Assembly: GCA_013399895.1 (NCBI GenBank)
Contig: VXBA01004865.1
Location: 96,665-160,664 of the forward strand
DNA from: Serilophus lunatus
Lineage: Eukaryota; Chordata; Aves; Passeriformes; Eurylaimidae
Length of the DNA stretch: 64,000 nucleotides
Direction: 5' to 3'
Part shown: positions 37,861 to 49,313 of the stretch, one piece after another
Layout of the letters: each line of letters begins with the position of its first letter
How positions within the stretch are numbered: position 1 is the first letter of the stretch
Position numbers and translations under genes: made by a program
The notes under the pieces: model-generated
The model's input: only the letters and a program-made list of their open reading frames with translations
Told to the model about the DNA's origin: nothing
Databases searched by the model: none

Positions 37861-38449
37861 CTGGAGAGGGCGGTGAGATGGTCCCGTGAGCCTTGGGAGC
37901 GCTCAGGATCAGGCCACCTCCCCCATCAGGGACACCGCTCACATTGCCCTCAAGTCCGGCACCCAATCTCATCACAAAAGTCCCTTTGCCTTCATGATCC
38001 CTCAAAACAAGACACTGGCGAGTCACCTGATGATTAATTAGTTTAAAATACAAGCTGAGAGGCGAGGCCAGCCCAGGGCAGGGCGCTCTGAGCGCCCCCA
38101 ACCCTGGGAGAGCCAGCAGCAGGCACACCACGGCAGACTTTTTCACAGCGCTACAGACTTTTCCCACTCCTTTACCTCCAGATATCCATGAGATCCCTCC
38201 AGCAGGATCTCCCGGCCCCCCGGCAGAGCGTGGCTGCCTGTTACACAACCCTGCTCGGGAGATCCTACGTGGGCAGACGTGGGTTTTCCTCGGAATTGAC
38301 AACAGCTCTCGCTGCAGCTCCGCAGAACAAGAGCAGCTTATATAAACAGCCCTCCGAGTTACCTGCGTGGGGGCTGCCCGGAGCCCCCCCGGGCTGGGGG
38401 GGACGCTGGGAGCCGCCTTCCCTCCCTCCTTCCCCTTCCCCATTCCGCT

Positions 38450-38471
38450 TTTTTTTCTCTCTCTCTCTTTN
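38450..38471. repeat. T/CT tract ending in an undetermined base
   Basis: An eight-T run is followed by about five CT dinucleotides and TTT, then a single N at 38471. The N probably marks a sequencing or polishing ambiguity in the low-complexity tract. Confidence 0.9.
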
Positions 38472-41239
38472 AACAACCCAAACCCTTGTGGGGGAAAAAG
38501 GCAGCGCGCGAGAGAAATGACTCAAGTGTTTTGTAACTTGTCACATTCGAAGCTGCAATTTGGAGGCAGGAAGGAGGGATCCAAAATAGTCGCCCCAACC
38601 CCGGATTGTATAACCGAGATCCCCCGGCCCCTCCCCTCCCGCCGGGAAAAGGGGGAATTTCTGCTGCAGATTGGCAGCTGGAAAGAGGCAGGAGAGCTCG
38701 GGGTTGTCACAGCACAGGAAGGAGCCCCCAAATTGGGAAGAATTACTCATCCATGGAAAAGGCTCCTGTGCTGGCGGGGAGGCACCGGGGAAGATGCTGC
38801 AGGGGAGGAAGGATCCCAGGGATGTTTTCCGCCGATGCTCCGGCTCAGAGCCCGGTGGTGAGGCTGAGCTCCCCGGGATGCTCCCCAGAGTGGGAGGTGA
38901 TGCTTGGGAAGCACAGCTGGAGTGGGAAAGCAGGAGAGAGGGGGTTTCCCTGCAGGAAAGGGCCCTGGCAAGGGCCGCTGAAGGGCATCACTAACCTCTG
39001 CTACCAAAACTGGGGCTCAGAGCAGGCTTGAGCCATCCCGGATGCCAGAGAGGGGATGGGAGGTGCTTGGGTAATCCCATAGGAGGGTTCCTGCAGGGTC
39101 AGGGCGTGTCTCACATACCTCACTCCCCTCCTGGCTCTCCCTTTTCTCCCAAATCTACGCCACCAGCAGCCAGCAATTCCCAGTTCCCAGCTTTTATATC
39201 CACATGCTCGGGAACTCATCGCATCCAAGTGGGACCCACAAGAGCCTGACTGCACCCAGAGCCCTCTGAAGGAGGGCAACACATGTCTGGAATGGGAAGA
39301 GTAGTGGAGCAGAGACTCCCCCAGCACACCAGGTCCACTATTCCAGAGGTGCCAGAGCCTTTCCCTGCCCCAACAACGTCCGAAGCCAGAGCTGGAGCCC
39401 AGGAGCTGGAATATTCCCAGCTTTGCACAGCGTCCCTGTCCATCCAGGTTCACTCCTGGTTACAGCTGACAAGGGGCAGCAGCAGTGGGGAGGCAGGAGG
39501 GATGTTTCCCACCCAGTCCCAGCCCATCAGGGATCCAGGGCCAGCACAGGCAGAGGAGCTCGGGAGGATTCCAGGAAGCTGTGAAAGATTTTGGGGAGTC
39601 AGGCCCTGCTCTCTGTGATTAAACTTGATTTCAGACTCCCTACATTCAATTTTCAAGGTACAAGTGCCAGGAGCAGCCCGGGGAGCCTGTCTGCTCCTAT
39701 GAACACTCCTGTCCGCCCCAAAATTCCACTAATTCCTTTTGAAAAAGCCCAGGCGGGTCCTCGGAATGTCAAGAGACACAGTGAGTGTGACACCTCCCCT
39801 CGGGGCTCATTGATCTGCCATCGACCACCGTGTGGACTCTGACTGTGAAACCCAGACAGGCTTTGGAATCTGGCTCCAGGTTTTGTGGGGGCAGCACTTC
39901 CTGAGGGTCTCCTCAAAAATAAACTGTGGAGGGAGTTTAAAGGAGGGGAAGGCTGAGTTTTGCAGCCTTTTCTCCAGTGTCAGCTCAGCTAAAGGCTCTG
40001 AAACTCCAAGTGCCCACGCTGGCACAGCACAGGGCAGCACGGGTTGTGGTTGGCACCCAGAGCATCCCAAATATGGGGCAGAGGGAAAAAAATAGGATAT
40101 TTTCAACAGATTCATCCGCTTCTGCAACACAGTTTGGCTTTGCAACTAAAAAATTAATATAAAATCTCTATTTCTTCATGACAGATCCACCTGACAGGTG
40201 CATCACAGCAGCTTTTGGATTAACAGGTGAAAATACAGTGGATATAAAGATGCCCTGTGAGGGCAGGGACTCGCCACTGTAACAAATCAGGATGAAAGGC
40301 CAAATTCCCACCAAATTCCCAACCAGAGCACAATGACATCCTCCCTGGGATATCCCCACAGGAATCCTGAACAGCCCATGGCACATCCCAGCCCAGCACA
40401 AACCCAAGCACCAGCTCCAATTTTAACACAAAATTGGATAATTCAACACAAAATATACATCTGCGGGAGCAACACAATTATCTCTCGGAGTTAAGCATTG
40501 ATGGATAGAAGTTTTAATTACCAAACCTTCTCATCCTCCCCCACGCACAAAAAGTGTATTTTCTGGCATGTTTATTTAATAATAAAATATGGCAAAATTA
40601 TATGTTAGTGGAATACGTGCACGGTGCATGTAAAGTACAAGACGAGCTGAAATCTGTTTTGTCACCAGAGTTGAAAATATTAGTTCCTTTGATCTCTTTG
40701 GCTCTGGAAGGAGAGAGAAGAACATGCAGCACATTCCAGGGCACTTCTAGCCCTTGGAAGGGATTGGGGAGGATGGATCCCAGCTCCTGCCTCTGCACGT
40801 GCTCCCCGCTCACGCAGGGCCCTGGAGATTGACAACCTCCACTCCTGCACATGTCCCCGTCTCTTGATTTACCCAAAGAGAAGAGCAAGCACAACCCAGC
40901 TGCCTTAATTGCCATGGACAGGGCTAAAGGCTGCCCCTGTCACCCATCAGTAGCATTTAGGGCTTGGGAAGTGCCCAATTCCCATGGGGAATGCCCATTG
41001 GAGCTCCGTGTTCATATCAGTCTTAATTTCATTTGGTCCTTCACACCATTGTCTGGTTCATGTATCTGAGCTGTACAGTAACACTATCTGATGCTTCCCA
41101 TCCCCTGGCAGCGGGATCCACAAGGAGCCACCCTCTGCTCCAAAACCTGGCTGTTAACAGGGAACAGCAGCAGCTCCAGCCTGCTCGAGACCAGCGAGAT
41201 GTAGGTTACTCACTTCCCAACATATAGACATGCGGAGGT

Positions 41240-41640
41240 TGCAATCGCGAGTAATCCTCCAGCAGGAATTTTCCCCCCTTCCTTGGAAATTCACAGCCAA
41301 CCTGCTAATGAGTCTTTGTGAAACTTGTGCCTTCTTACCTCTAATTTTACAGCCTGTTCGGATTTGAGCTCTGTGGACAGCCTCACATTTGGTTTGGAAT
41401 TATAGGCTGAGTGGCTGTTCTCTCCTATTATTGTGCTGTCAATCTCGTATTAGCACATTATAATATGCTACACTGAATGCATCTGTTCTGTAGATCACAA
41501 GTCCTAATTGTCATTTGTTGAATCACTTTGTCTTATATGATTGTTAAGCAATTATTTCACCCAAAGCAGCTTAAACTTTGATTACTGTATAGTGTTTACA
41601 GGGATCAAAGGAAAATCAGCGGCTGCTTCAAACATTTTGC
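41240..41640. promoter_or_regulatory. Candidate conserved non-coding element with TCF/LEF-like sites
   Basis: A repeat-free A+T-rich block. Within its last 70 bp lie ACTTTGATT (41575-41583), a FOX-like TGTTTAC (41593-41599) and ATCAAAGG (41604-41611). Two TCF/LEF-type cores in opposite orientation thus flank a forkhead core. Upstream are CTAATTGTCATTTGTTG and GTTAAGCAATTATTTC. Enhancer function is inferred. Confidence 0.35.
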
Positions 41641-44600
41641 TGCTGGAATAGTCACAAGTGTGTCCCACACACGGGAGATGCCGACACACAGCAACAAGAC
41701 TGGCTGACCCGCAGGCTCTTCCCATCCTCCTGCCTCAAGGGGAACGTTGTTTGTCCAGGATGGTTAAACGTCCAGCAAACGTGTAGGTAACGAAGCAAAT
41801 GTGAAGTGACATTTCTGCCAGGATTGCTCCTGGGAAGAGGCTCTCGTGGCGTGTGGCACCAGCTGTCCCAAAGGTCCCCTCCGGTGGGGAAAGGGCCCGT
41901 CGTGGGATAGGAGCCTCTGTTAGGTTATTAAAACACTCCAGTGTTTTCCATCAAGGAAAAGGCACTCCTGCTCCTCAGAAGGCGTAGAAATGAAAGCAGT
42001 GCTTTGCTCAGAGTTGCAGGAGTGGGATCACATCCCAAACTGACCCTCCACCGCAGCATTGTGTGGGTCAGCAGAGGACAGGGCTGGAGCAGCACAGAGA
42101 GCCCCCAGCACACACATTTTTTGGCTCTAATACCCCATGCTGAAGCCCTCAAAGAGGCCCTTTGGTGGCTCACAGCCCTCACACCATCATCCCCTCGCTG
42201 CAGAGCCGGTCCCAGGCGCTGGGAGCCGTCGGGCTGGCAGCCCTCTGAAGTCTGGGATGCTGGAATGATGCTGGAATGCCACAGCTCAGTCCCAGGGCAT
42301 GGGAACCCAAACCAGCAGGGCCAAAGGGAGGGGTTCATCACCAGGGGCTTGGGCTAATCCCCATAATATCGAGCTGACAGCATGGGGAAGGAATGTTGGG
42401 CCATTGTTTCTAAGTAGCCCAGACAGGATTGAGAGAGAAAAAACACTCTGGTGGCTCCGTAACTCCAGACGGTTCCACGAGCCAACGAGGATACACAAAC
42501 TGTCAGGAATCTTCTGCTCAAAACCATCTTCTTTAATGAGGCTTGAATTTAACCTGAGTGCCGTGCAAAATGCCCCTCTCAGCCAGCTGCAAATCCCCTC
42601 CTGACACAACTGGAGCACATCCCCGCCAGGAGATAGAACAGAACCTCTCCTCCTTTTGTTAGAAGTTAATGAAGTTTCTCATACAAATGATTTTCCAAAT
42701 AATGGGCCCCAGCCCCTAGAGCACAGAAACCTTTATAAATCAGGACTGTCCCCATCTCAGCCACCAAGAGCTCACAAAAAGGGAAGAATTGGGGACAAGG
42801 CTGGGCTATAACCAGTAAGTGGAGTCTGTGGACTTCAGGCACGACCCAAACTCCTTGGAAACGCTCATTCCCTTGCCCTGCCCTTCTTGGGCACGGCTGT
42901 GATCCCCAATGCCATGGCAGGACATCTCCAGCCCCAGAGCAGCAGGTTTAGGCACAAAGAGCTGCTGCATGAAGCTCAGTGCCACCCCTGGGGGCGTCAT
43001 CCCATGGATCAAACAGCTGGGGGGCTTTTCCAGCTGTCTTTTGAGTTCCAGTTCATTCCACCACGGAAATGGCTTTATGTAACTGAACTGTAGAGCTGCA
43101 GAAAGAAGTCGCAGCTCAAGGATCCGCAAACTGTGGTTTGGTCGGGAGAGGGTTCTTTCAAGAAACAACTTAAGTTTAAAAAAGTTGAGTTTTGGGGCAG
43201 GAGCCCTGAGAAAAGCACTTCATTTCCGGACATTGTCTGGGAAAAAAAAGTCATATTCCTTCACCATATCCTAAACAAGTGATGGTACAGCCCAAAGAAA
43301 GCCTCTAAGGAAGTTGTCAAACCCTGGGATGAAAACAAATCTGGGGGAGCAGGTAAAAGGTAGCACCACTCAAGAACTCATGGCAGGTAAATTGCTTTTT
43401 AACAAGGAGACAAGTCCTATCAACAGCACCTACCGTATGTTTTTATAAAGCCCAGAAATGTGTTTTTAGAGGGCCAGTAAATAAAGTTCCCATCGATTTG
43501 ATCTCCAGTGTAATCTGTTTTTCTGTCTGCCACCAACAGTGGTAATAAAAGCGAATCAGGGAACGCGGCGTTTGGGTTAATGCAGCGATACATCATCTTC
43601 TGGGGGGATTGCTTAGCTGCAGAATTTATAAACTCGCCCCAAATTGATGCAATGTCCAATTTTCTTTTCCAATTTATTTTTGGTTGAGCAAAGCAATATT
43701 GAGGCAGGACGAGGAGGATGCATTTCCCGTCCATCCAGATGTTCTCCCGCTTTGCTGGCCCGAGAAAGGGTGTCCAGCAGTTGGGGGATTTGGGAAGGTG
43801 CTGGGAGATGCTTTAATATTTGGGGTTTGCTCCACATTATAACCTGGCAGTGGTACCCAAAGGGTGTGCACAGAGCAAGTTATCCAGTGCTTAGAGGTGT
43901 CTCTCTGTAAGGACTGAGCACCCTGAGCCTTCCAGGGCTGCATCCCACACGGACTGAGCATCCTCACTAGCCCAGGGCTGCACCTCCCAGGCCTCTGCAC
44001 ACCAGGAGAAACCAACTGGCTGCTCCACCCCAGCACAGGGCTGGAGAAAAGACACTTCCCATCTGCCCAGAACACGGACACAACCTGTGCTGAGCAGATA
44101 AAAAGGGTTTCCAAGGGACCCAAACCGTCCATAACTGACTTCCTGTGCCTGGCAATGCATCCCTTCCTCCTTTGCCTCAGTGTGCTGCTCACAAACATGC
44201 AGCCAGACCCAACAGCTGCCTTCACTGCACCACAAAGTCCAAAAATGGGTCCTTAGGGCAGTAAAAGTGATATTTGATAAACCTGGATTCAAGAGCCCAG
44301 TGTTTAAACTGGATAAACATCATGGGATATTAAAAACCACCATAACCATGTTTAAAATGATGCATTGAAGTTCCCCAGGGCCAAGTCTTGATGCCACCAG
44401 GGCTCAGCTTTGCAAGACGTCACCTCACTTTAAAGTCCTTCACCCAAAACATCCCAATATTGTCTTCACAAGGAGCATCGAGGCTGTGAGGGGTCACACC
44501 TGACCCCCAAACCCATCTGGGACAAGGGTGGGAAACATCCCATTCCCCCCACCTCAGAAAAATGATAAATATTTCCAGAGAGAAAAACAAACACTCCGCA

Positions 44601-46359
44601 TTTGGCTTTTCTGGTGGTTGTTTTTCTTGAAGAGACAAAGTGTTCCACAGAAAGCCGACACTTCCTACACAAGTTTGCATCCTCAAACCCCGAGTTTTTC
44701 TACCACTGATTTGGATGGAAAAAACATCTCCAGCCCCTTCACCCAGCCCTCACCACTCCATCCAGGGATCACCGAGCCTCAGGAGAGCCACATGTGCCCA
44801 GAGGTACCATGTAGAGGATGGAGAGAACTTTGGAAAAGCGAAGTTTCCCATTCTCACTTGGGAATAAATAGAGAATAATCAAGTTCCCTGGGCTTAGAAA
44901 TCCCATCATAAACCATAAAAACAGCTCACACAGCTCAGCTTTGGCACAGTGTGACGCAACTCTTGTTCCCACTCGATTTAGGGTGGGGTTTTTTTGAGGA
45001 AAAAATATTGTCCCAGAGTATCCTTACAGGTACAGGAGTAAGAAAATTAAATATTCCTATAAATAAAGTATGAAGTCATTCAGTGCCAGTTCTCTGTGAT
45101 GGGTTTAAGGCCACCCAGCCCCTTGCCCACAGTGAACCCTGGGTGCAGATGGAACGTTCCCAGCTGTGCAGAGCAGAGGATGTGATTTTGGGGAAGGCAG
45201 GGGAGGAAATCAACACAAACTCCGGGAGGCAGCAGGACCCGTGTCCTCAGATGCCGCCTCAGCACAAGATGTACCGAGATGCCTTGGAAGGAAACGGTGC
45301 CAAATCCACCAGCAGAGCCAGTCCCGATGCCAGTGGGAGCCGCTGGGCCCCTCTGAGGGTCTCCCTGGGGACCTGGCACTCCCTCCGTGCCACAGCTGGC
45401 ACCCCATCCCTAAATAAACCCGGCCCAGTGACACACACCCAGCTGCCAAGCTCAGCCTGGGGGCATTCACTTCCCTCTCCTCGTTTTTTTGGGGGGTGCA
45501 GGGACGCACAGCCTGCATCTCACTGGCACAGCGTGGCTCTCATCCCTGAAATCCTCTCATCCCTAAAATCCCCCCACACCCAGCAGCACCATTCACCCAA
45601 CACAGCAACATCCACCAGCGAGTCCCTTCCCTTCTCCCTGCCGGGCTTTGCTTCCCAGGACTGAAAGAAAAGGAAAAACAACTGCCTACAATCCCTGGGA
45701 AACTTCAAACTCCTGGAAAGCGCCGCAGAGCGATGGATGCTTCTCTGTGCAGCCTCTGCCAGGAAGGAGGATTATTTTGGAAGAATCAGACATCTTTAAG
45801 GAAAAGTTCTACTTCAAACCATGTGATCCACGGGGGGAAGAGACTTTCCAGACGCCGAGGAAGAGCCAGAACAACGGATGGTTAAGGCTCCAAGGTAACA
45901 CCGGGGCACAAGAACGGAGTTTGCCCTTATCAGCTGTGTCTGAAGCCGGAGCCAGTGATGGGGATATTGGGATCTGGAGGTGCCAGCGGGGATTTCACGG
46001 GATTTGGGGACACTGCAAGTTGATGCCACCACATCCCCAAACCCCCAGCTCCGGGACCACAGAACACGGAGGGCAGGATTCCCCCAGAAACAGCCCCACA
46101 CTGCTCCCCACTTGGTCTCCTGTTCCCGGGGCACCGCCAGCGCAGCACCCAGGAGGCTCCCAGTGATCCCAGTTCTCCCAGTCCCGGCGGGGCCGCAGCT
46201 CGGGAAGTTCAATGCTGACACCTGGTGGCAACAGGAGGAAACTGCAGCACCGGGGGCTCCGGGACCCAAAATCCAGCGGTTTCCGCAGCTGGAATTACCA
46301 GCGCAAAGCCAGAGCCCGGGATGGCTTTAAAAACAATGGATCAGAAATTGTAAACGTAA

Positions 46360-47310
46360 AAAACTACGGTTCTAAATTTTAAGGGTTTGTTTGATTTGGG
46401 GTTTTTTGGGTTTTGGGGGGTTTTTTTGCTATATCGTGGCAAAAATTAAATTAAAATGCCACAGGGAAAAAGAAAAAAAAAAAAAGTGGTCAGAATATAC
46501 CACACAATTGAATAAAAAAATGGAAATGGCCAAAATTTAACCAAAAAAAATTATTCAGTGGCCTAAATGTAGCAAAAAAATTATTTACAATTTTCCCTAC
46601 ATGGTGACCACTTTTTTTTTTTTTTTCCCAATATTGTGGTCATTTAATTCATTTTTTAAAAAATAGCCACAGTGTGCTAAAAATGTTAATCATTATGTAG
46701 CCACAATAGAGGGGAAAAAAATCATCAGGCGGCCTAAATGTAGGAAAAATTTAAATGATGAAGTGGTCAGAGTGTAGCCAAAAAAAAAATATCATTGCTA
46801 TGTTCTGAACACTTAATTCAATTCTTTTTGCTACTTTGTGGCCATTAAATTATTTTTAATGGCCATAATGCAGCAAAAATTTAAAAATTAAGTGAACATA
46901 CTGTAGCAAAACACATTTAATTTCTTTGCTACAGTCTGTCCACTTAATGGTAACATTATAAAATAATAATTAACACTTAAAAAGTCACAATACAGCAAAA
47001 ATTTAAATCAATAAATGGCCACAGCATAGGGAGAATTATAAATGCCTACAGTGTAGGGAAAGTAATGGCTAAAATGGAGCAAATATTTTTAATTGAATGT
47101 CTGGCATATGGTGAAAATATTACATGGCTACAGTGTGGCAGGAAAATTGTAGGAAAAAATATTTGGTAAACGTCGCGAAAAAAAAATCACAAGTGTCCTC
47201 AAGGTAGTAAAAAACCCAAAAAGCCGGAATGTAGGAGAACACAATTTAACGGCCAGAAAAAACCCAATAATAAACGGCCACAATGTACCAACAAAAACCC
47301 CAAAAGGCGT
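46360..47310. repeat. A+T-rich array of ~30-bp units in both orientations
   Basis: About 20 degenerate units share a GTGGCCACAATGTAGC core followed by AAAAATTTAAAT-like spacer. Most read on the plus strand, for example GTGGCCTAAATGTAGC, GTAGCCACAATAGAG, GGCCATAATGCAGC and GGCCACAATGTACC. Several read on the minus strand, for example GCTACTTTGTGGCCATTAAA, GCTACAGTCTGTCCACTTAA and CCCTACATGGTGACCACTT. I do not recognise a named family. It ends about 85 bp from the PEBP4 exon-3 donor. Confidence 0.75.
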
Positions 47311-47394
47311 TTCAGTTTATCCGCGAAAAAAGGCTGCAGAAGTCCCCGTGCCCCCAGCGAGCGGCCGCCGGGGGCAGGGGGGAGCCGGACTCAC

Positions 47395-47527
47395 CTTCCC
47401 GGCCCGGGGGTAGCGCACGCGGGGGGTGCCCCACTCCCGGCTGATCCGCCGGCGGTAGCCGTGGCACTTGGGGATGTACGAGCACGACACGTCCCCCACG
47501 TCCGGGTAGGTGACTTCCAAACCGCCT
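47395..47527 (-). CDS. PEBP4: PEBP4 exon 3
   Basis: The 133-bp exon completes Lys41 and encodes up to residue 85, from GGLEVTYPDVGDVSCSYIPK through CHGYRRRISREWGTP to RVRYPRAGK. The pattern FC-x-G-LEV-x-YP, then G-x-x-x-C and P-x-C, is the PEBP4 N-terminal segment. Cys56 and Cys62 match human cysteines and may pair with Cys27 and Cys40. The acceptor is CTTTTCTCCAG above 47527 and the donor AAG|GTGAGT at 47394-47389. Two bases from exon 2 plus 133 make exactly 45 codons, which confirms both boundaries. One extra glycine relative to the human FCQGLEV junction comes from the acceptor position. The local sequence is GC-rich. Confidence 0.93.
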
Positions 47528-48173
47528 CTGGAGAAAAGGGAGACAGAGGGAAAGGTGAGGCCCCGCGGTGGGGGAGGTGGGAAGCAGCGCAGCATCCCGG
47601 CCAGGCTCGGCGTGGCCTTGGAATGGTGGCATCCAACTTGCTGCCCCCAAAGGTGCTACAGCGAGCACGGGACAGAGCCTCTGCTCCCTCTCCCGAGCAG
47701 CAGCAGGAATTAAAACATGCGTTAGCAGATATTGGGAAGGAATTGTCGGCTGGGAGGGTGGGCTGCCCCATCCCTGGGAGTGTCCAAGGCCAGGTTGAGA
47801 TCCCTGGGACAGTGGGAGGTGTCCGGGGTGGCACTGGATGGGCTTTAAGGCCCTTTCAACCCAAACCACTCCAGGATTCTATAAAAAAGTAGCCTCCTTC
47901 CTCTGAATTTTAACATAGAAAACATCTGTTATCCCTGATGCTGTGGAAACCACTTTGAAAGCCTCTACACAACAGGCCAGGGAATAACTCAAGGTGGCCT
48001 GAGACAGCCCAGATTCCTGGCCAAAATGAAGAAAACAGCCAATATTTACAGTCCTGCCAAAGGGGATTCTGGAATTAACTGTCCCAGGAGGTGACACACG
48101 GGACATGAAGGGCAGCACATGGTGAGATGTCCAGGGCTGGTACAGGTGAGAAAGGAGCCAGAGCATCACTCAC
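47528..48173 (-). other. PEBP4: PEBP4 intron 2
   Basis: A 646-bp phase-2 intron with consensus ends. Apart from a sense-oriented CR1 fragment (47722-47885) nothing was recognised in it. Confidence 0.88.
47722..47885 (+). mobile_element. CR1 LINE, 3' fragment, sense
   Basis: TTAGCAGATATTGGGAAGG is followed by a GCTGCCCCATCCCTGGGAG segment, CCAAGGCCAGGTTGAGATCC, GGGACAGTGGGAGGTGTCC, GGGCTTTAAGGCCCTTTCAA and a terminal AGGATTCTAT. A segment of the consensus is missing near GCTGGGAGGGTGGGCTG. The copy is antisense to PEBP4. Confidence 0.85.
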
Positions 48174-48301
48174 TTGCAGAATTTCTCGTCCTTGTCACTG
48201 AGCATCTGGAAGATGCAGGTCCGGGAAGTTTGGTTCCCCTGGACACCGATGAGGAACAGGCTGAGGGCCACCAACACAGCACACGGGAGCTTCATCCTGC
48301 C
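48174..48301 (-). CDS. PEBP4: PEBP4 exon 2 with start codon and signal peptide
   Basis: The ATG lies at 48295-48293 with A at -3, a good initiation context. Residues 1-20 (MKLPCAVLVALSLFLIGVQG) form a clear signal peptide: a charged start, a leucine-rich core and a small-residue cleavage site. The mature chain would begin NQTSRTC, so a glycosylation sequon (NQT) sits at the new N-terminus. DKDEKFC before the donor matches human PEBP4 DEDTLFC. The acceptor is CTGTCCCCCAG just above 48301, leaving a 6-base leader, and the donor is AA|GTGAGT at 48173-48168 (phase 2). The pyrimidine tract of the acceptor is the last part of the adjoining minisatellite. Earlier in-frame ATGs lie within that repeat and are excluded by the acceptor. 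Confidence 0.92.
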
Positions 48302-49313
48302 CTGGGGGACAGAGGGACAGGCAGGGTCAGTCCCACGGACAGGGGGACAGGCAGGGTCAGTCCCACGGACAGGGGGACAGGCAGGGTCAGTCCCGGGGAC
48401 AGAGGGACAGGCAGGGTCAGTCCCATGGACAGGGGGACAGGCAGGGTCAGTCCCATGGACAGAGGGACAGGCAGGGTCAGTCCCAGGGACAGAGGGACAG
48501 GCAGGGTCAGTCCCACGGACAGAGGGACAGGCAGGGTCAGTCCCACGGACAGGGGGACAGGCAGGGTCAGTCCCACGCACAGGACTGTGACCCAGCCCCT
48601 CTCATGCCCCAGTTCACTCCCAGACCAAAACCAGCTCCAGGAAAAATCCTTACACATCATTTTCTTCTCCAGTTCCACAACTTGTATCCCAGTTGTGCCA
48701 GTTATCCTGCTGCTTTCCCCTGCCCTCAGCCAGACCCCACATCTCCGAAGACCCATTTCTACCAGGCTGGTGCATCATCACCCTCCTCGTGGCACCAGGG
48801 ATGTGCCCACGTGGTGGCACAAGCCAGAGCCCAGTCCAGCCCTGCTCAGCACCACAGTGATCCCTGTGACACCACATCCCAAGCCCAGGCAGCTCCAAAA
48901 GGGGGCAGAATCCCTGTCTAGGATGCTGGCCCTGTTGCTCTCCATAACGTGATGGAAAAGATGGAAAATTGGCATCAGGCTTGGTCATGGTCTATCCAAG
49001 ACCATCCTCAAAGGACACAAACCAGCCACGACACACTGACACCTCCTCAGTCCCAGGCAGGGTCTCTGCAGAGGAACATGCCAAGGGTTCACCTTGAACT
49101 CATCCATCCCCTCCAGCACCAGGAAAGGTCTTTTCCCACACCAGGGCAGCCATGGCCACCCATTTGTAAGCCATGTGAAGCCTCGAGGATGAGGGGAGAC
49201 AGGGTCTATTCTCCCACCCCCCTGCCAAGCCCAGCTCCAGCCCTCACCTCCCCAGGCCACTCCAGGACCCAGTAGCCAAGGGCCACCACGCCTGGCCCTG
49301 CCGAGCCACTTAC
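48302..49313 (-). other. PEBP4: PEBP4 intron 1 (proposed)
   Basis: If the first exon ends at 49314, this is a 1.0-kb intron in the 5' untranslated region. Its 3' end is the 30-bp minisatellite; the rest is unremarkable. Confidence 0.5.
48310..48579. repeat. 30-bp minisatellite, nine copies
   Basis: Nine exact-length units contain GGGACAGGCAGGGTCAGTCC, with variation mostly at two places: ACAG(A/G)GGG and the bases after TCCC. There are no spacers. On the PEBP4 sense strand each unit is pyrimidine-rich (CTGTCCCCCTGTCC). The array ends at the exon-2 acceptor. Confidence 0.96.

Larger units (their letters stand above)
18386..47394 (-). other. PEBP4: PEBP4 intron 3, 29 kb
   Basis: No further PEBP4 exon is needed between 47395 and 18385 because exons 3 and 4 join in frame with the correct spacing. 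I found no other credible gene on either strand. Contents are CR1 fragments (21158-21519, 25774-26189, 37647-37860), an A tract at 20262, (GGA)n at 24075, minisatellites (24975-25150 and 33520-34085), A+T microsatellites (27215-27500 and 30290-30480), (GT)n at 34714, a CpG-rich patch (26640-27070), possible regulatory blocks (24700-24900, 29830-30180, 41240-41640) and the bidirectional array at 46360-47310. Other stretches show nothing recognisable. Confidence 0.8.

Noticed and set aside
37667..38476. 269-residue minus-strand ORF
   Set aside because: It crosses a CR1 tail, a CT tract and an undetermined base and shows no domain.
48310..48579. CRISPR-like direct repeats
   Set aside because: The units are contiguous with no spacers and lie in a vertebrate intron; it is a minisatellite.
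48119..48952. 277-residue plus-strand ORF with GTGRVSP repeats
   Set aside because: It is the other strand of the 30-bp minisatellite and PEBP4 exon 2. The frame is open only because the unit is 30 bp.
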